54,761 nucleotides of DNA, from NCBI GenBank assembly GCA_964406795.1, contig CAYOTA010000010.1, forward strand, positions 1 to 54,761, written 5' to 3'. A program made the position numbers and the translations under genes. A model generated the notes under the pieces. That model saw only the letters and a program-made list of their open reading frames with translations, made no database searches and was not told the DNA's origin. Below, piece by piece: positions 43,837 through 51,750 of this stretch (the first letter of the stretch is position 1; each line of letters starts with the position of its first letter). The stretch comes from JAGORM01 sp964406795 (GTDB lineage: Bacteria > Patescibacteriota > Microgenomatia > Levybacterales > GWA1-39-11).

Positions 43837-44700
43837 ATGAATCCTCAAGTAAGCGTTGTTATTCCTACCCATAATCGTAAAAATATTGTAAATGATGCAA
43901 TTGACAGTGTCTTAAAGCAAGAGCCTATAAATTATGAAGTGATAGTGGTAGATGATGGATCAACAGATGGGACAAAAGAATACCTGGAGTCATTAGACTT
44001 ACCTATAAGAATTGTTCAAAAAGAAAATGCTGGTGTAGCATCTGCTAGAAATGAGGGTATTAGAACAGCCACGGGGAAGTATATAGCATTTCTTGACTCG
44101 GATGATTTATGGCTTCCTGGCATTCTTGAGGCACAGATTGAATATTTAGATACTCATTCAGATGTCCCACTCGTTTATGTTGACCAATACATTGAATCTC
44201 ATGGAACGATGTTAGATAATACCCGCTTTGATGCATCCAATACAAGCTTCGAGCAAAAAGAAAAATTTGATCTTCCTGGGTTTATAACTAATCAGGCCCC
44301 TATTCATGCTTCGGCTGTTATGGTTAGAAAATCAGTTTTTGATGAAGTTGGGTTGTTTGATGAGAGTCTCAAAATACATGAAGATACAGATATGTGGAAT
44401 AGGATCAGCGAAAAGTACAAAATGGGTTTTATTGAAAAGCCACTCTCAATATTTAGATGGGAAAAAGAGCCTGAGCATTTATTAAAACCAGAGCTTCGCG
44501 AGTTATTTATATCAGAAGGAAGGAAATACATGAACCTATATGAATCTAGAAGAAAAGGTCTTGGAGTTACGCCACGAGAGGAGAATGCAATTGCCGAAAG
44601 CTATAGATTAATTGATGAATCAGAAAAACTAATAAAATTACTGCAAGAAGGTTTAATTAATGAAGAAGAGTTTGAAAGAAGAAAGAATTTACTATTCTAA
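43837..44700 (+). CDS. family 2 glycosyltransferase with SHOCT-like tail
   Basis: GT2 protein of 287 aa: VSVVIPTHNRKN, VVDDGSTDGT with the DD nucleotide site, FLDSDDLW as metal motif, and HEDTDMWNR as catalytic region. The last 27 or so residues (KLLQEGLINEEEFERRKNLL) match the short C-terminal SHOCT motif, usually at the end of membrane or nuclease-associated proteins and not of glycosyltransferases. It interrupts the dcw cluster between ftsI and murC. Acceptor unknown. Confidence 0.85.
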   Translation: MNPQVSVVIPTHNRKNIVNDAIDSVLKQEPINYEVIVVDDGSTDGTKEYLESLDLPIRIVQKENAGVASARNEGIRTATGKYIAFLDSDDLWLPGILEAQIEYLDTHSDVPLVYVDQYIESHGTMLDNTRFDASNTSFEQKEKFDLPGFITNQAPIHASAVMVRKSVFDEVGLFDESLKIHEDTDMWNRISEKYKMGFIEKPLSIFRWEKEPEHLLKPELRELFISEGRKYMNLYESRRKGLGVTPREENAIAESYRLIDESEKLIKLLQEGLINEEEFERRKNLLF

Positions 44701-44762
44701 CAGCAGGTGTTTCCTTAGGCTCCCCAATAAGAGATTGTAGTGTCTGATTCAAGACTGCTGTT
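44698..44762. terminator. long-range inverted repeat between convergent genes
   Basis: TAACAGCAG at 44698-44706 and CTGCTGTTA at 44754-44762 are perfect nine-base arms separated by 47 bases, spanning the space where the + GT2 gene and the - RfbC-like gene end. It is a possible shared terminator; there is no clear T run on either side. Confidence 0.35.
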
Positions 44763-45381
44763 ATTTGAACTTGTCTGGGTAAAGCTCTCGGAGTGATTTG
44801 GATTGTAAGTCACGGTCTGAAATTATCATGTTTTCTTGCGAAATTGGCCATTCAATTTGCAAATCTGCATCAAACAAAGAAATAGCTTGATCTCCACTTT
44901 TATCACGTTCTCGGTACAGTGAGTCAACAGCATAGAAATATTCTGACGGTCCTTCCACGGTTAAAAATGAGTTTCCAATACCCTGTGTTACAAATATTGC
45001 ACCGGGAAGTGGGTTTTGTGAGCCGTAGCCCAACAGGAAGTATTCTTTTTCAAGAAATGTTGGAGACTCCGGACGAATATCAACTAAAACACAAAGACAT
45101 ACACCATGCGTAATTGTAATTAATTTATTCCAATGTTCTGCATGAATTCCTCTGATAACATTTTGTTTGGAGTTGGAGTGATTTAGCTGTTTGACCTGAA
45201 ATACCTCGCCTCTCACTGTATCCAAATCAGGCACTATAGCAATCTCACGGTAAAAACCTCTGTTATCTTCAAATACTTGCGTAGAAATATAAAAAAGTCC
45301 GTCTATTTTGGTTTTATATATTCTGTCTCCAACTTTATTTTGCTCGTTAACTGAATACAGGGGTAATTTTGAAAGATCCAT
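44761..45381 (-). CDS. dTDP-4-dehydrorhamnose 3,5-epimerase-like protein (RmlC family)
   Basis: The only gene on the minus strand. A 206-aa cupin of the RmlC family: DNRGFYRE at 39-46, the N-x-S segment NHSNSKQN, RGIH at 77-80 with the catalytic histidine H80, K86, DIRPESPTFLEK at 101-112, and D171 before IEWP. The usual substrate-site AHGF is replaced by TQG around 132-134, so the exact substrate may differ from dTDP-4-dehydrorhamnose. Its start has a mirror-image promoter facing murC. It probably serves the same glycan pathway as the RfbD-like gene 39 kb upstream. Confidence 0.78.
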   Translation of the reverse strand: MDLSKLPLYSVNEQNKVGDRIYKTKIDGLFYISTQVFEDNRGFYREIAIVPDLDTVRGEVFQVKQLNHSNSKQNVIRGIHAEHWNKLITITHGVCLCVLVDIRPESPTFLEKEYFLLGYGSQNPLPGAIFVTQGIGNSFLTVEGPSEYFYAVDSLYRERDKSGDQAISLFDADLQIEWPISQENMIISDRDLQSKSLRELYPDKFK

Positions 45382-45388
45382 TGCAAGA

Positions 45389-45397
45389 ATTATATCA
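45389..45397 (-). promoter_or_regulatory. extended -10 promoter of the RmlC-like gene (minus strand)
   Basis: Read on the minus strand, TG-A-TATAAT ends seven bases before the start codon at 45381. This predicts a leaderless transcript. It faces away from the murC promoter within the same 59-base divergent gap. Confidence 0.55.
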
Positions 45398-45403
45398 CAC
45401 TGA

Positions 45404-45433
45404 TTGAGAACTCATATGCGTAAAGGGTATAAT
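45404..45433 (+). promoter_or_regulatory. murC promoter
   Basis: TTGAGA at 45404-45409, an 18-base spacer and a consensus TATAAT at 45428-45433, followed by only seven bases before the murC ATG. Transcription is predicted to begin at the A of the start codon or one base before. Confidence 0.65.
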
Positions 45434-45440
45434 ATTCAGT

Positions 45441-46970
45441 ATGAATGACATCAATTTACCAAACTCGCAGAATATTAAAAAGATATATTTTGTAGGAATT
45501 AAAGGGGTTGGAATGGTAGGTTTGGCTCTTATTGCAAAACAAGCGGGATTTAGTGTGGTAGGATCTGATGTGTCTGAAGAATTCCTCACTGATTCAGTTC
45601 TCCAAAAATTTGGGATACATATTGATAATGGGTTTGACGAATCGTATCTTGACGTTTTTTCACAGGGCAACTTTGGTGACATGTTGGTTATAACTACAGC
45701 AGCTCACAATGGCCTTTCAAATCCTCAATGTGTGTATGCCGCACGCCGAAACGTTTCTATTTTAACTCATGGTCAAGCAGTTGGATATTTTATGAAAGGT
45801 GACCTTTTCCAGCGTAAATTTGATGGGATTTCTGTGTTAGGTTGTCACGGAAAGACCACCATTTCGGCCTTCGCTTCTTATGCACTTGCACATGTAAGTC
45901 TGGACCCCACGTATACAGTTGGTACAAGTGAAATATTTCCAGCTATGTACGCGGGACACTTTGGTAACGGTGACTATTTTGTAGCAGAAGCAGACGAATT
46001 TGTTTCAGATGTCAAAATAGATAATACTGTCAAATTTTTATACCAATTTCCAAAAATAGCCATAGTAAATAATATAGACTTTGACCATCCAGATGTATAC
46101 AAAGATTTGTCTGAAGTGATCCGCACATTCAAAAAATTTTGCTTAGAAAACATCTTGGAAAACGGAGTGCTTATAGCTAATGGGGATGACAAAAATGTTT
46201 TGGAAATTCTTAGTTTGATACATACAGAAAGAAAAGATGTTGAGGTGATTACATATGGAGAAGGGGAAGCATGTATCTTTACTATCAAAAATTTTAAAGA
46301 AGAAGGTTTGGGTAGTGTATTTGAAGTATATAAAAAGGGCGAGTTATTTGGAGAATTTAAACTCTCAATACCGGGCTTTTATAACGCAAAAAACGTACTA
46401 TCAGTAATATCATTACTTGATTATCTTGGAATAAGCAGTGGTGAAATCATTGAGGCGATTAAGGATTTTAAAGGCACAAAAAGAAGACAAGAAGAGGTAG
46501 GCACAACAAAATCAGGGATGATTGTTCTGGATGACTACGCTCATCATCCTGATGAAATAGAAAAAACGTTAATGGCCATAAAGCGCGCATTTCCAAACAA
46601 AAAAATTATTGCTATGTTTCAACCGCATACCATAACACGCACCGAAAGCCTAAAAAATGAATTTGTAAATGCTTTTTCATCTGCAGATGAGGTTATTTTT
46701 CTTCCTATTTTTACATCAAAGCGCGAAGGGGAGTTGGATTATTCACAGCTCTATAAACATATTGAAGATGGGTTTAGAAAGCTTGGCGTTAGCGCAGTAT
46801 TTTTACCTGACAGGAGAACAGAGACAGAAAATTCTCCCTATTTTTCCTCTCAAGATAGGCAACCTGTGATAGAATACATACAGTCACATTTTGGCTCAGA
46901 GGAGTATGTGCTCGTAACATTGGGCGCAGGAGATATATACAAACTTTCTTATGACCTGGTAGAAAAATAA
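45441..46970 (+). CDS. murC: UDP-N-acetylmuramate--L-alanine ligase
   Basis: Adds L-alanine to UDP-MurNAc, the first amino-acid step of peptidoglycan precursor synthesis. VGIKGVGMVGLALI at 18-31 is the MurC nucleotide-sugar loop, GCHGKTT the ATP P-loop, and DDYAHHPDEI the conserved central/C-terminal motif. At 509 aa it is somewhat longer than the usual 450-490. Mpl is an alternative, but the position in a dcw cluster supports MurC. Three bases separate it from murA. Confidence 0.88.
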   Translation: MNDINLPNSQNIKKIYFVGIKGVGMVGLALIAKQAGFSVVGSDVSEEFLTDSVLQKFGIHIDNGFDESYLDVFSQGNFGDMLVITTAAHNGLSNPQCVYAARRNVSILTHGQAVGYFMKGDLFQRKFDGISVLGCHGKTTISAFASYALAHVSLDPTYTVGTSEIFPAMYAGHFGNGDYFVAEADEFVSDVKIDNTVKFLYQFPKIAIVNNIDFDHPDVYKDLSEVIRTFKKFCLENILENGVLIANGDDKNVLEILSLIHTERKDVEVITYGEGEACIFTIKNFKEEGLGSVFEVYKKGELFGEFKLSIPGFYNAKNVLSVISLLDYLGISSGEIIEAIKDFKGTKRRQEEVGTTKSGMIVLDDYAHHPDEIEKTLMAIKRAFPNKKIIAMFQPHTITRTESLKNEFVNAFSSADEVIFLPIFTSKREGELDYSQLYKHIEDGFRKLGVSAVFLPDRRTETENSPYFSSQDRQPVIEYIQSHFGSEEYVLVTLGAGDIYKLSYDLVEK

Positions 46971-46973
46971 TTC

Positions 46974-48311
46974 ATGAAAAAATACATTATTAACGGGGGA
47001 AAAGAGCTGTCTGGAGAAATTGTAATTTCGGGCTCTAAAAATGTGGTCAGTAAGGCTATTGTTGCCGCTTCATTAACAGAGGACGAAGTAATAATTAAAA
47101 ATGTTCCTCATATTTCCGACGTCACCGTAGCACTCGATGTCGCTGTAGAGTTGGGTGCGCAAATGTCATATAAAAACCAAACACTCACTATTCAGTTTAA
47201 GAATTTTAAGACATCAGAAATCCCATTGTCAGCTGGTGCAAAAAGTAGAACATCTACTATGTTTCTTGGACCTTTATTGGCCCGAATGGGACGTGCAACT
47301 GTTCCTAATCCAGGTGGTTGCAGGCTAGGCGCGCGTCCAATAGAACGCCACGTTGAGGGGCTTGAGAGAATGGGCGCACATATCAATTACAAGAGCGAAG
47401 ATGGATATTTTCATGCAGCCGTCACAAATAAACTTGTCGGAACAGAATATACATTTGAAAAAAATACCCATACAGGTACAGAAACGCTTATTCTAGCTGC
47501 AGTGTTAGCAAAAGGAAAAACTGTTTTACGAAACGCAGCAGAAGAATTGGAAATTGATGACCTCATAAATCTCTTAAATAAAATGGGTGCTAAAATAAGT
47601 CGTCTTGATGGACGAGTTATTGAGATTGAAGGAGTTGAAAAGCTTCATGGGACTACATATGAGATTATGCCTGACAGAAATGAAGTGGTTACGTTTGCAA
47701 TTTTGTCAGCCTTAACTGGAGGAAATATAATTCTCAAAAACGTACAAATTGATACTATTCAAGCATTCCTGGATGCATATAAAAGTGCAAACGGACTATG
47801 GGAGGAAACAGATAAAGGAATACGATTTTTTGTTAATGGTAAGATTGCGCCAGTTGATGTGGTAACACGTCCGCATCCCGGCTTTATGACGGATTGGCAA
47901 GGGCCATGGTCTGTTTTGATGACTCAAGCAGATGGTGAGAGCATTATTCATGAAACCATTTATGAAAATAGATTTTCATATGTTTCAGAACTTGAAAAAA
48001 TGGGTGCAAAGTTAAGCTTTTTTAATCCGGGTGTCGCGCAGCCTACGGAGTTTTATAATTTCAATTTTGATGAATCCAATACGAATCACAACAAGCAGGG
48101 TCTTAAAATTTGGGGACCCTCTCTACTCCACAATGCAGTACTAGATATTGCCGATCTACGTGCTGGGGCAACGTTGGTTATTGCGTCCTTAATAGCACCG
48201 GGAGATAGTGTTGTGTACGGCATTGAACATTTAGAAAGGGGTTATGAAAATTTTGATGATAGATTGCGTAAGGTTGGCGCTCAGATAAAAGTAGAAGAAG
48301 ATCTTGTATGA
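46974..48311 (+). CDS. murA: UDP-N-acetylglucosamine 1-carboxyvinyltransferase
   Basis: Transfers enolpyruvate to UDP-GlcNAc, the committed step of peptidoglycan synthesis. ISGSKN with the PEP-binding lysine/asparagine pair is at 18-23. The active-site loop NPGGCRLGARPIERH retains the cysteine that fosfomycin modifies (C115 of E. coli). MPDRNEVVTF and RAGATLVIASLIA also fit. Length 445 aa, slightly longer than usual. The 4-base overlap with the next gene (ATGA) indicates coupling. Confidence 0.93.
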   Translation: MKKYIINGGKELSGEIVISGSKNVVSKAIVAASLTEDEVIIKNVPHISDVTVALDVAVELGAQMSYKNQTLTIQFKNFKTSEIPLSAGAKSRTSTMFLGPLLARMGRATVPNPGGCRLGARPIERHVEGLERMGAHINYKSEDGYFHAAVTNKLVGTEYTFEKNTHTGTETLILAAVLAKGKTVLRNAAEELEIDDLINLLNKMGAKISRLDGRVIEIEGVEKLHGTTYEIMPDRNEVVTFAILSALTGGNIILKNVQIDTIQAFLDAYKSANGLWEETDKGIRFFVNGKIAPVDVVTRPHPGFMTDWQGPWSVLMTQADGESIIHETIYENRFSYVSELEKMGAKLSFFNPGVAQPTEFYNFNFDESNTNHNKQGLKIWGPSLLHNAVLDIADLRAGATLVIASLIAPGDSVVYGIEHLERGYENFDDRLRKVGAQIKVEEDLV

Positions 48312-49558
48312 AAAAAGTAAATCAAGTTATCTTGCTTGCAGGAGGTGGGTCTTCCCGCTTTTACCCATATAATTCATTTGGACACAAAAGTCTTCTGATC
48401 TTATGCGGAAAACCTCTTATTGTCCACACACTTGAAGCACTTGAAAAGCACGGTATAAAAGAAGTGGTAATAGTTGAAGGGAGCTCGAATGATGTATCTC
48501 AAATTGTTCAAAACTATAAATTTAAAAATTTATTAATCCAGTTTGTGGTTCAGAAAAAGCCGCTCGGAATGGGAGACGCTTTATTAACATGCGAAAAAAT
48601 ACTCAATTCACACTTTTTTCTTTTGAATGCATATCACTTTGAAGCAATAGAATTATTATCTGTCTTGCAAGCATCAGTTGAAAAAGAGTCAGGCATAGCA
48701 GTTTTAACACGAGAAGAGGAAAATATGTCTGAATTTGGTTCTATAGTTAAAAAGAACGGCAAGATTAAAATCAGTGAAAAAAGTGAAAAAGGGAAGGGAA
48801 GTAGGGTAGTAGGTATTTATCTTTTAAATCAATCATTTTTCAAAACTCTTCAAAATACGGCAAAACATGAATATGCCTTTGAGGATGCACTCTCTGTTTA
48901 TTCAAAAGATCACACGCTGGTTTTAGTAGATGCAAAAAATCCTACATTGTCGCTCAAATTCCCGTGGAATGTATTAGACGCAAAGGATATTTTACTTAAT
49001 ATCTTAAAGCCCTCCATATCCAAAAATGCAAAAATTTCCAAAGGGGTACAATTATTAGGAGATGTGACACTAGAAGACGGGGTAGAAATAATGGAAGGTG
49101 TTGTGATCCGGGGGCCGGCATTTATCGGGAAAAACGTACTAGTGGGAAATAATGCTATTCTACGGAAAGGTGTTAGCCTAGAAGAAGGGGTTGTTATTGG
49201 AGCAAATATGGAAGTAAAAAATGCAGTAATCATGGACAGGTCAACTACACATTCAGGGTTTATAGGAGATAGTGTTATAGGTCAAAATACTAAAATTGCG
49301 GCTGGTTTTAATACTGCCAATGTACGTCTTGACCGACGCGAGATCTCATCACTAGTAAAAAACAAAAAAACGGGAACCGGCAAAACGTCATTAGGCGCTA
49401 TGATAGGTAGCAATAATTCTATTGGTATAAAAGTTGGGACAATGCCAGGTATTATTATAGGCAATAATACAATAATTGGGCCAGGAACAACAGTTATGGA
49501 AAATATTCCGGATGATATTTCTTACTACACAGAATTTAAAAAAATTGTAAAAAAGTAA
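48308..49558 (+). CDS. GlmU-like nucleotidyltransferase/hexapeptide protein with altered active site
   Basis: A 416-aa protein with an N-terminal sugar-nucleotidyltransferase fold (1-225) and a C-terminal left-handed beta helix (about 236-405, repeats such as IGKNVLVGNNAIL). The loop is LLAGGGSSRF, not the common GxGTRM. The nucleotide-binding QKKPLGMGDA at 82-91 is kept. The metal-binding aspartate expected in NxDxF reads Y109 in NAYHF. Position in the cluster suggests a role in UDP-GlcNAc supply, but the uridylyltransferase half may be inactive. Coupled to murA by ATGA. Confidence 0.75.
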   Translation: MKKVNQVILLAGGGSSRFYPYNSFGHKSLLILCGKPLIVHTLEALEKHGIKEVVIVEGSSNDVSQIVQNYKFKNLLIQFVVQKKPLGMGDALLTCEKILNSHFFLLNAYHFEAIELLSVLQASVEKESGIAVLTREEENMSEFGSIVKKNGKIKISEKSEKGKGSRVVGIYLLNQSFFKTLQNTAKHEYAFEDALSVYSKDHTLVLVDAKNPTLSLKFPWNVLDAKDILLNILKPSISKNAKISKGVQLLGDVTLEDGVEIMEGVVIRGPAFIGKNVLVGNNAILRKGVSLEEGVVIGANMEVKNAVIMDRSTTHSGFIGDSVIGQNTKIAAGFNTANVRLDRREISSLVKNKKTGTGKTSLGAMIGSNNSIGIKVGTMPGIIIGNNTIIGPGTTVMENIPDDISYYTEFKKIVKK

Positions 49559-49564
49559 ATTTGC

Positions 49565-49593
49565 TTGATTGTTTCAGTCATTACGCATATAAT
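49565..49593 (+). promoter_or_regulatory. promoter upstream of mraY
   Basis: TTGATT at 49565-49570, a 17-base spacer and TATAAT at 49588-49593. Predicted start near 49600, giving a leader of about 30 bases before the mraY ATG at 49632. It suggests that mraY-ftsW-murG-ftsQ form a separate unit. Confidence 0.65.
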
Positions 49594-49631
49594 TCATCAT
49601 AGATCTTTCCAAAAATGTTTGAAGAAAAAGT

Positions 49632-50639
49632 ATGGAGCAAATATTTGGTTTTTCTATTCTCTCCTTCGTTTTAACGGCAATTTTGCTGGTACCTTTTATT
49701 GACTTCTTGTACAGAATTAAACTGCAGCGGTTTCATACAAAAACATTAGACATGTTTCACAAAAATACACCTATTTTTGATAAACATAGCGCGTGGAAGG
49801 TGGGTACTCCCTTTGGAGGTGGACTACTTATAATAGGTGTCACTACAATTCTCACTTTGTGGACGTGGGGACTGTTTAGTGTAGAGGTTAAATTTTGGGA
49901 GTTATTTGTACTCCTCTTTGCGTTTGTGGGTTATGGAGCCTTAGGGTTTTATGATGATTTAAAGAAGATCTTAAATAAGAGAACTGAAGGGTTTTTTGGG
50001 TTGTCTTTTAAATATAAGTTTATTGTTCAGTGGATCTTGGCTTTAATAATAGGTGCTGTATTTTATTATCAGCTAGGCTACTCATTTGTATACATTCATT
50101 TTATAGGTCAAATTCCTCTTGGTATATTTTTCATATTCTTTGCGGCATTTGTTATAGTGTCATTTGTAAACGCGTTTAATATAACAGACGGTTTGGATGG
50201 GCTATCTTCAGGAGTCTTTCTTATTGCCTTGATGGCATTTTTAGTTATATCCAGTTCAATTCTTGATACATTTTTAGCACTATTTATTGCAATTTTAATA
50301 GGAAGTGTAGCAGCGTTTTTGTATTTTAATATTTTTCCTGCACGTATATGGTTAGGTGATGTGGGGTCTTTATCTTTAGGTGCAGTATTAGGTGTCATAG
50401 GGTTGTTAACGGGTAAGCCTGCAGCAATGGCAATTATAGGTGGGGTTTTTGTAGTAGAGGTATTATCATCATTAATTCAAATTTTAGGAAAAAAGTATTT
50501 GGGGCACAAAATTTTGCCGGTTGCGCCTCTTCATCTTTACTTTCTTCAAAAAGGATGGGGAGAGCCTAAAACTGTTATGAGAGGTTGGCTGTTTGGGCTG
50601 ATATTTGCGGTTATTGGATTATACATAGCATTTCTTTAA
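49632..50639 (+). CDS. mraY: phospho-N-acetylmuramoyl-pentapeptide-transferase
   Basis: Makes lipid I by attaching phospho-MurNAc-pentapeptide to undecaprenyl phosphate. About ten helices over 335 aa; FYDDLKK carries D108-D109, and NAFNITDGLDGL the N183/D186 region. The C-terminal motif that in most MraY reads HHH followed by F-E and K-G-W-x-E is PLHLYFLQKGWGE here, keeping only the first histidine (H301). An upstream ATG at 49615 is in another frame. It is preceded by its own promoter. Confidence 0.9.
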   Translation: MEQIFGFSILSFVLTAILLVPFIDFLYRIKLQRFHTKTLDMFHKNTPIFDKHSAWKVGTPFGGGLLIIGVTTILTLWTWGLFSVEVKFWELFVLLFAFVGYGALGFYDDLKKILNKRTEGFFGLSFKYKFIVQWILALIIGAVFYYQLGYSFVYIHFIGQIPLGIFFIFFAAFVIVSFVNAFNITDGLDGLSSGVFLIALMAFLVISSSILDTFLALFIAILIGSVAAFLYFNIFPARIWLGDVGSLSLGAVLGVIGLLTGKPAAMAIIGGVFVVEVLSSLIQILGKKYLGHKILPVAPLHLYFLQKGWGEPKTVMRGWLFGLIFAVIGLYIAFL

Positions 50640-50652
50640 TTTACGTACTTCT

Positions 50653-51750
50653 ATGCGAAAACTTGGAGCTGCCCTATTTTTGACTACCTGTGCACTTGCC
50701 GGAATTGGTATTTTTATACTATACGAAAGCTCCTCTTATACTGCATTTTTAAATATTGGAGATAAATATTATTTCGTAAAAAATCAAAGTATGTGGTTTG
50801 GGATTGGAGTTGTATTATCTCTACTAGTGTGGAGAATTCCGTACAAGATTTACGCTAAGTTTGCGCTTCCTATGCTCATTGGAACCCTAGCTCTTTTGAT
50901 TGCAGTGTTTTTACCCGGAATTGGATTATCCTTAAAAGGTGCAAATAGATGGATAGACTTGGGTTTTATAGTTATGCAGCCATCTGAGCTTTTGAAAATT
51001 ACGTTTACCATTTATTTAGCCGCATGGTTTAGTATTAAGGAAAAGGGAAGACTCATGGCTTTTCTGTTACTGCTCGGTCTCTGTATGTTTTTAGTTGTTA
51101 TTGAGCCTGATTTGGGAACCACAACGGTTATTGCTGCAACAGCAATTTTGGTTTATTTTTTTCAGGGTGCCAAGATATCAGAAATGGTTATAATTTTTGC
51201 CCTTTTTGCGGTTGCACTTGTAACGCTTATTGGTGTGGCTCCATATAGAGCTGCACGTTTTGCAGAGTTTGCTAATTTTAATAGTTCTGATTTATCTACC
51301 ACCTCGTATCACGTAAAGCAGATGTTAATTGCAGTTGGATCGGGTGGTTTAACTGGGGTAGGATTTGGAAATTCCGTCCAAAAGTATGCATATCTTCCCG
51401 AAAATACAACTGACTCAATATTTGCTATTTTCGCAGAAGAAGCAGGGTTTGTAGGGTCTGTTCTTCTCATCTCTATTTTTTTCCTACAAATACTCTTAGG
51501 ATATGGAATTGCGTCTCACGCGCAGGATTCATTCGGGAAAATTCTAGCATTTGGAATATCAACATTCATAGGAGTTCAGGCAACAATTAATCTTGCTACG
51601 CAGGTCGTACTTTTTCCGTTAACGGGTGTGCCTTTGCCCTTTATATCGTATGGAGGGTCGTCAATGATCATAAATTTTGTATCTATTGGAATTTTGCTCA
51701 GTATTGCATGGTATAGTTCAAAAACACATGAAAAAAGAAGGCATGCATAA
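50653..51750 (+). CDS. ftsW: SEDS peptidoglycan polymerase FtsW
   Basis: Polytopic SEDS glycosyltransferase that polymerises lipid II. About ten helices over 365 aa. KGANRWIDLGFIVMQPSELLKI is the diagnostic segment with the lipid-II-linked pattern, and PLPFISYGGSSMI near the C-terminus is the FtsW/RodA signature. IEPDLGTT supplies the acidic residue of the catalytic region. RodA is indistinguishable by motif, but the position between mraY and murG favours FtsW. Confidence 0.9.
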   Translation: MRKLGAALFLTTCALAGIGIFILYESSSYTAFLNIGDKYYFVKNQSMWFGIGVVLSLLVWRIPYKIYAKFALPMLIGTLALLIAVFLPGIGLSLKGANRWIDLGFIVMQPSELLKITFTIYLAAWFSIKEKGRLMAFLLLLGLCMFLVVIEPDLGTTTVIAATAILVYFFQGAKISEMVIIFALFAVALVTLIGVAPYRAARFAEFANFNSSDLSTTSYHVKQMLIAVGSGGLTGVGFGNSVQKYAYLPENTTDSIFAIFAEEAGFVGSVLLISIFFLQILLGYGIASHAQDSFGKILAFGISTFIGVQATINLATQVVLFPLTGVPLPFISYGGSSMIINFVSIGILLSIAWYSSKTHEKRRHA

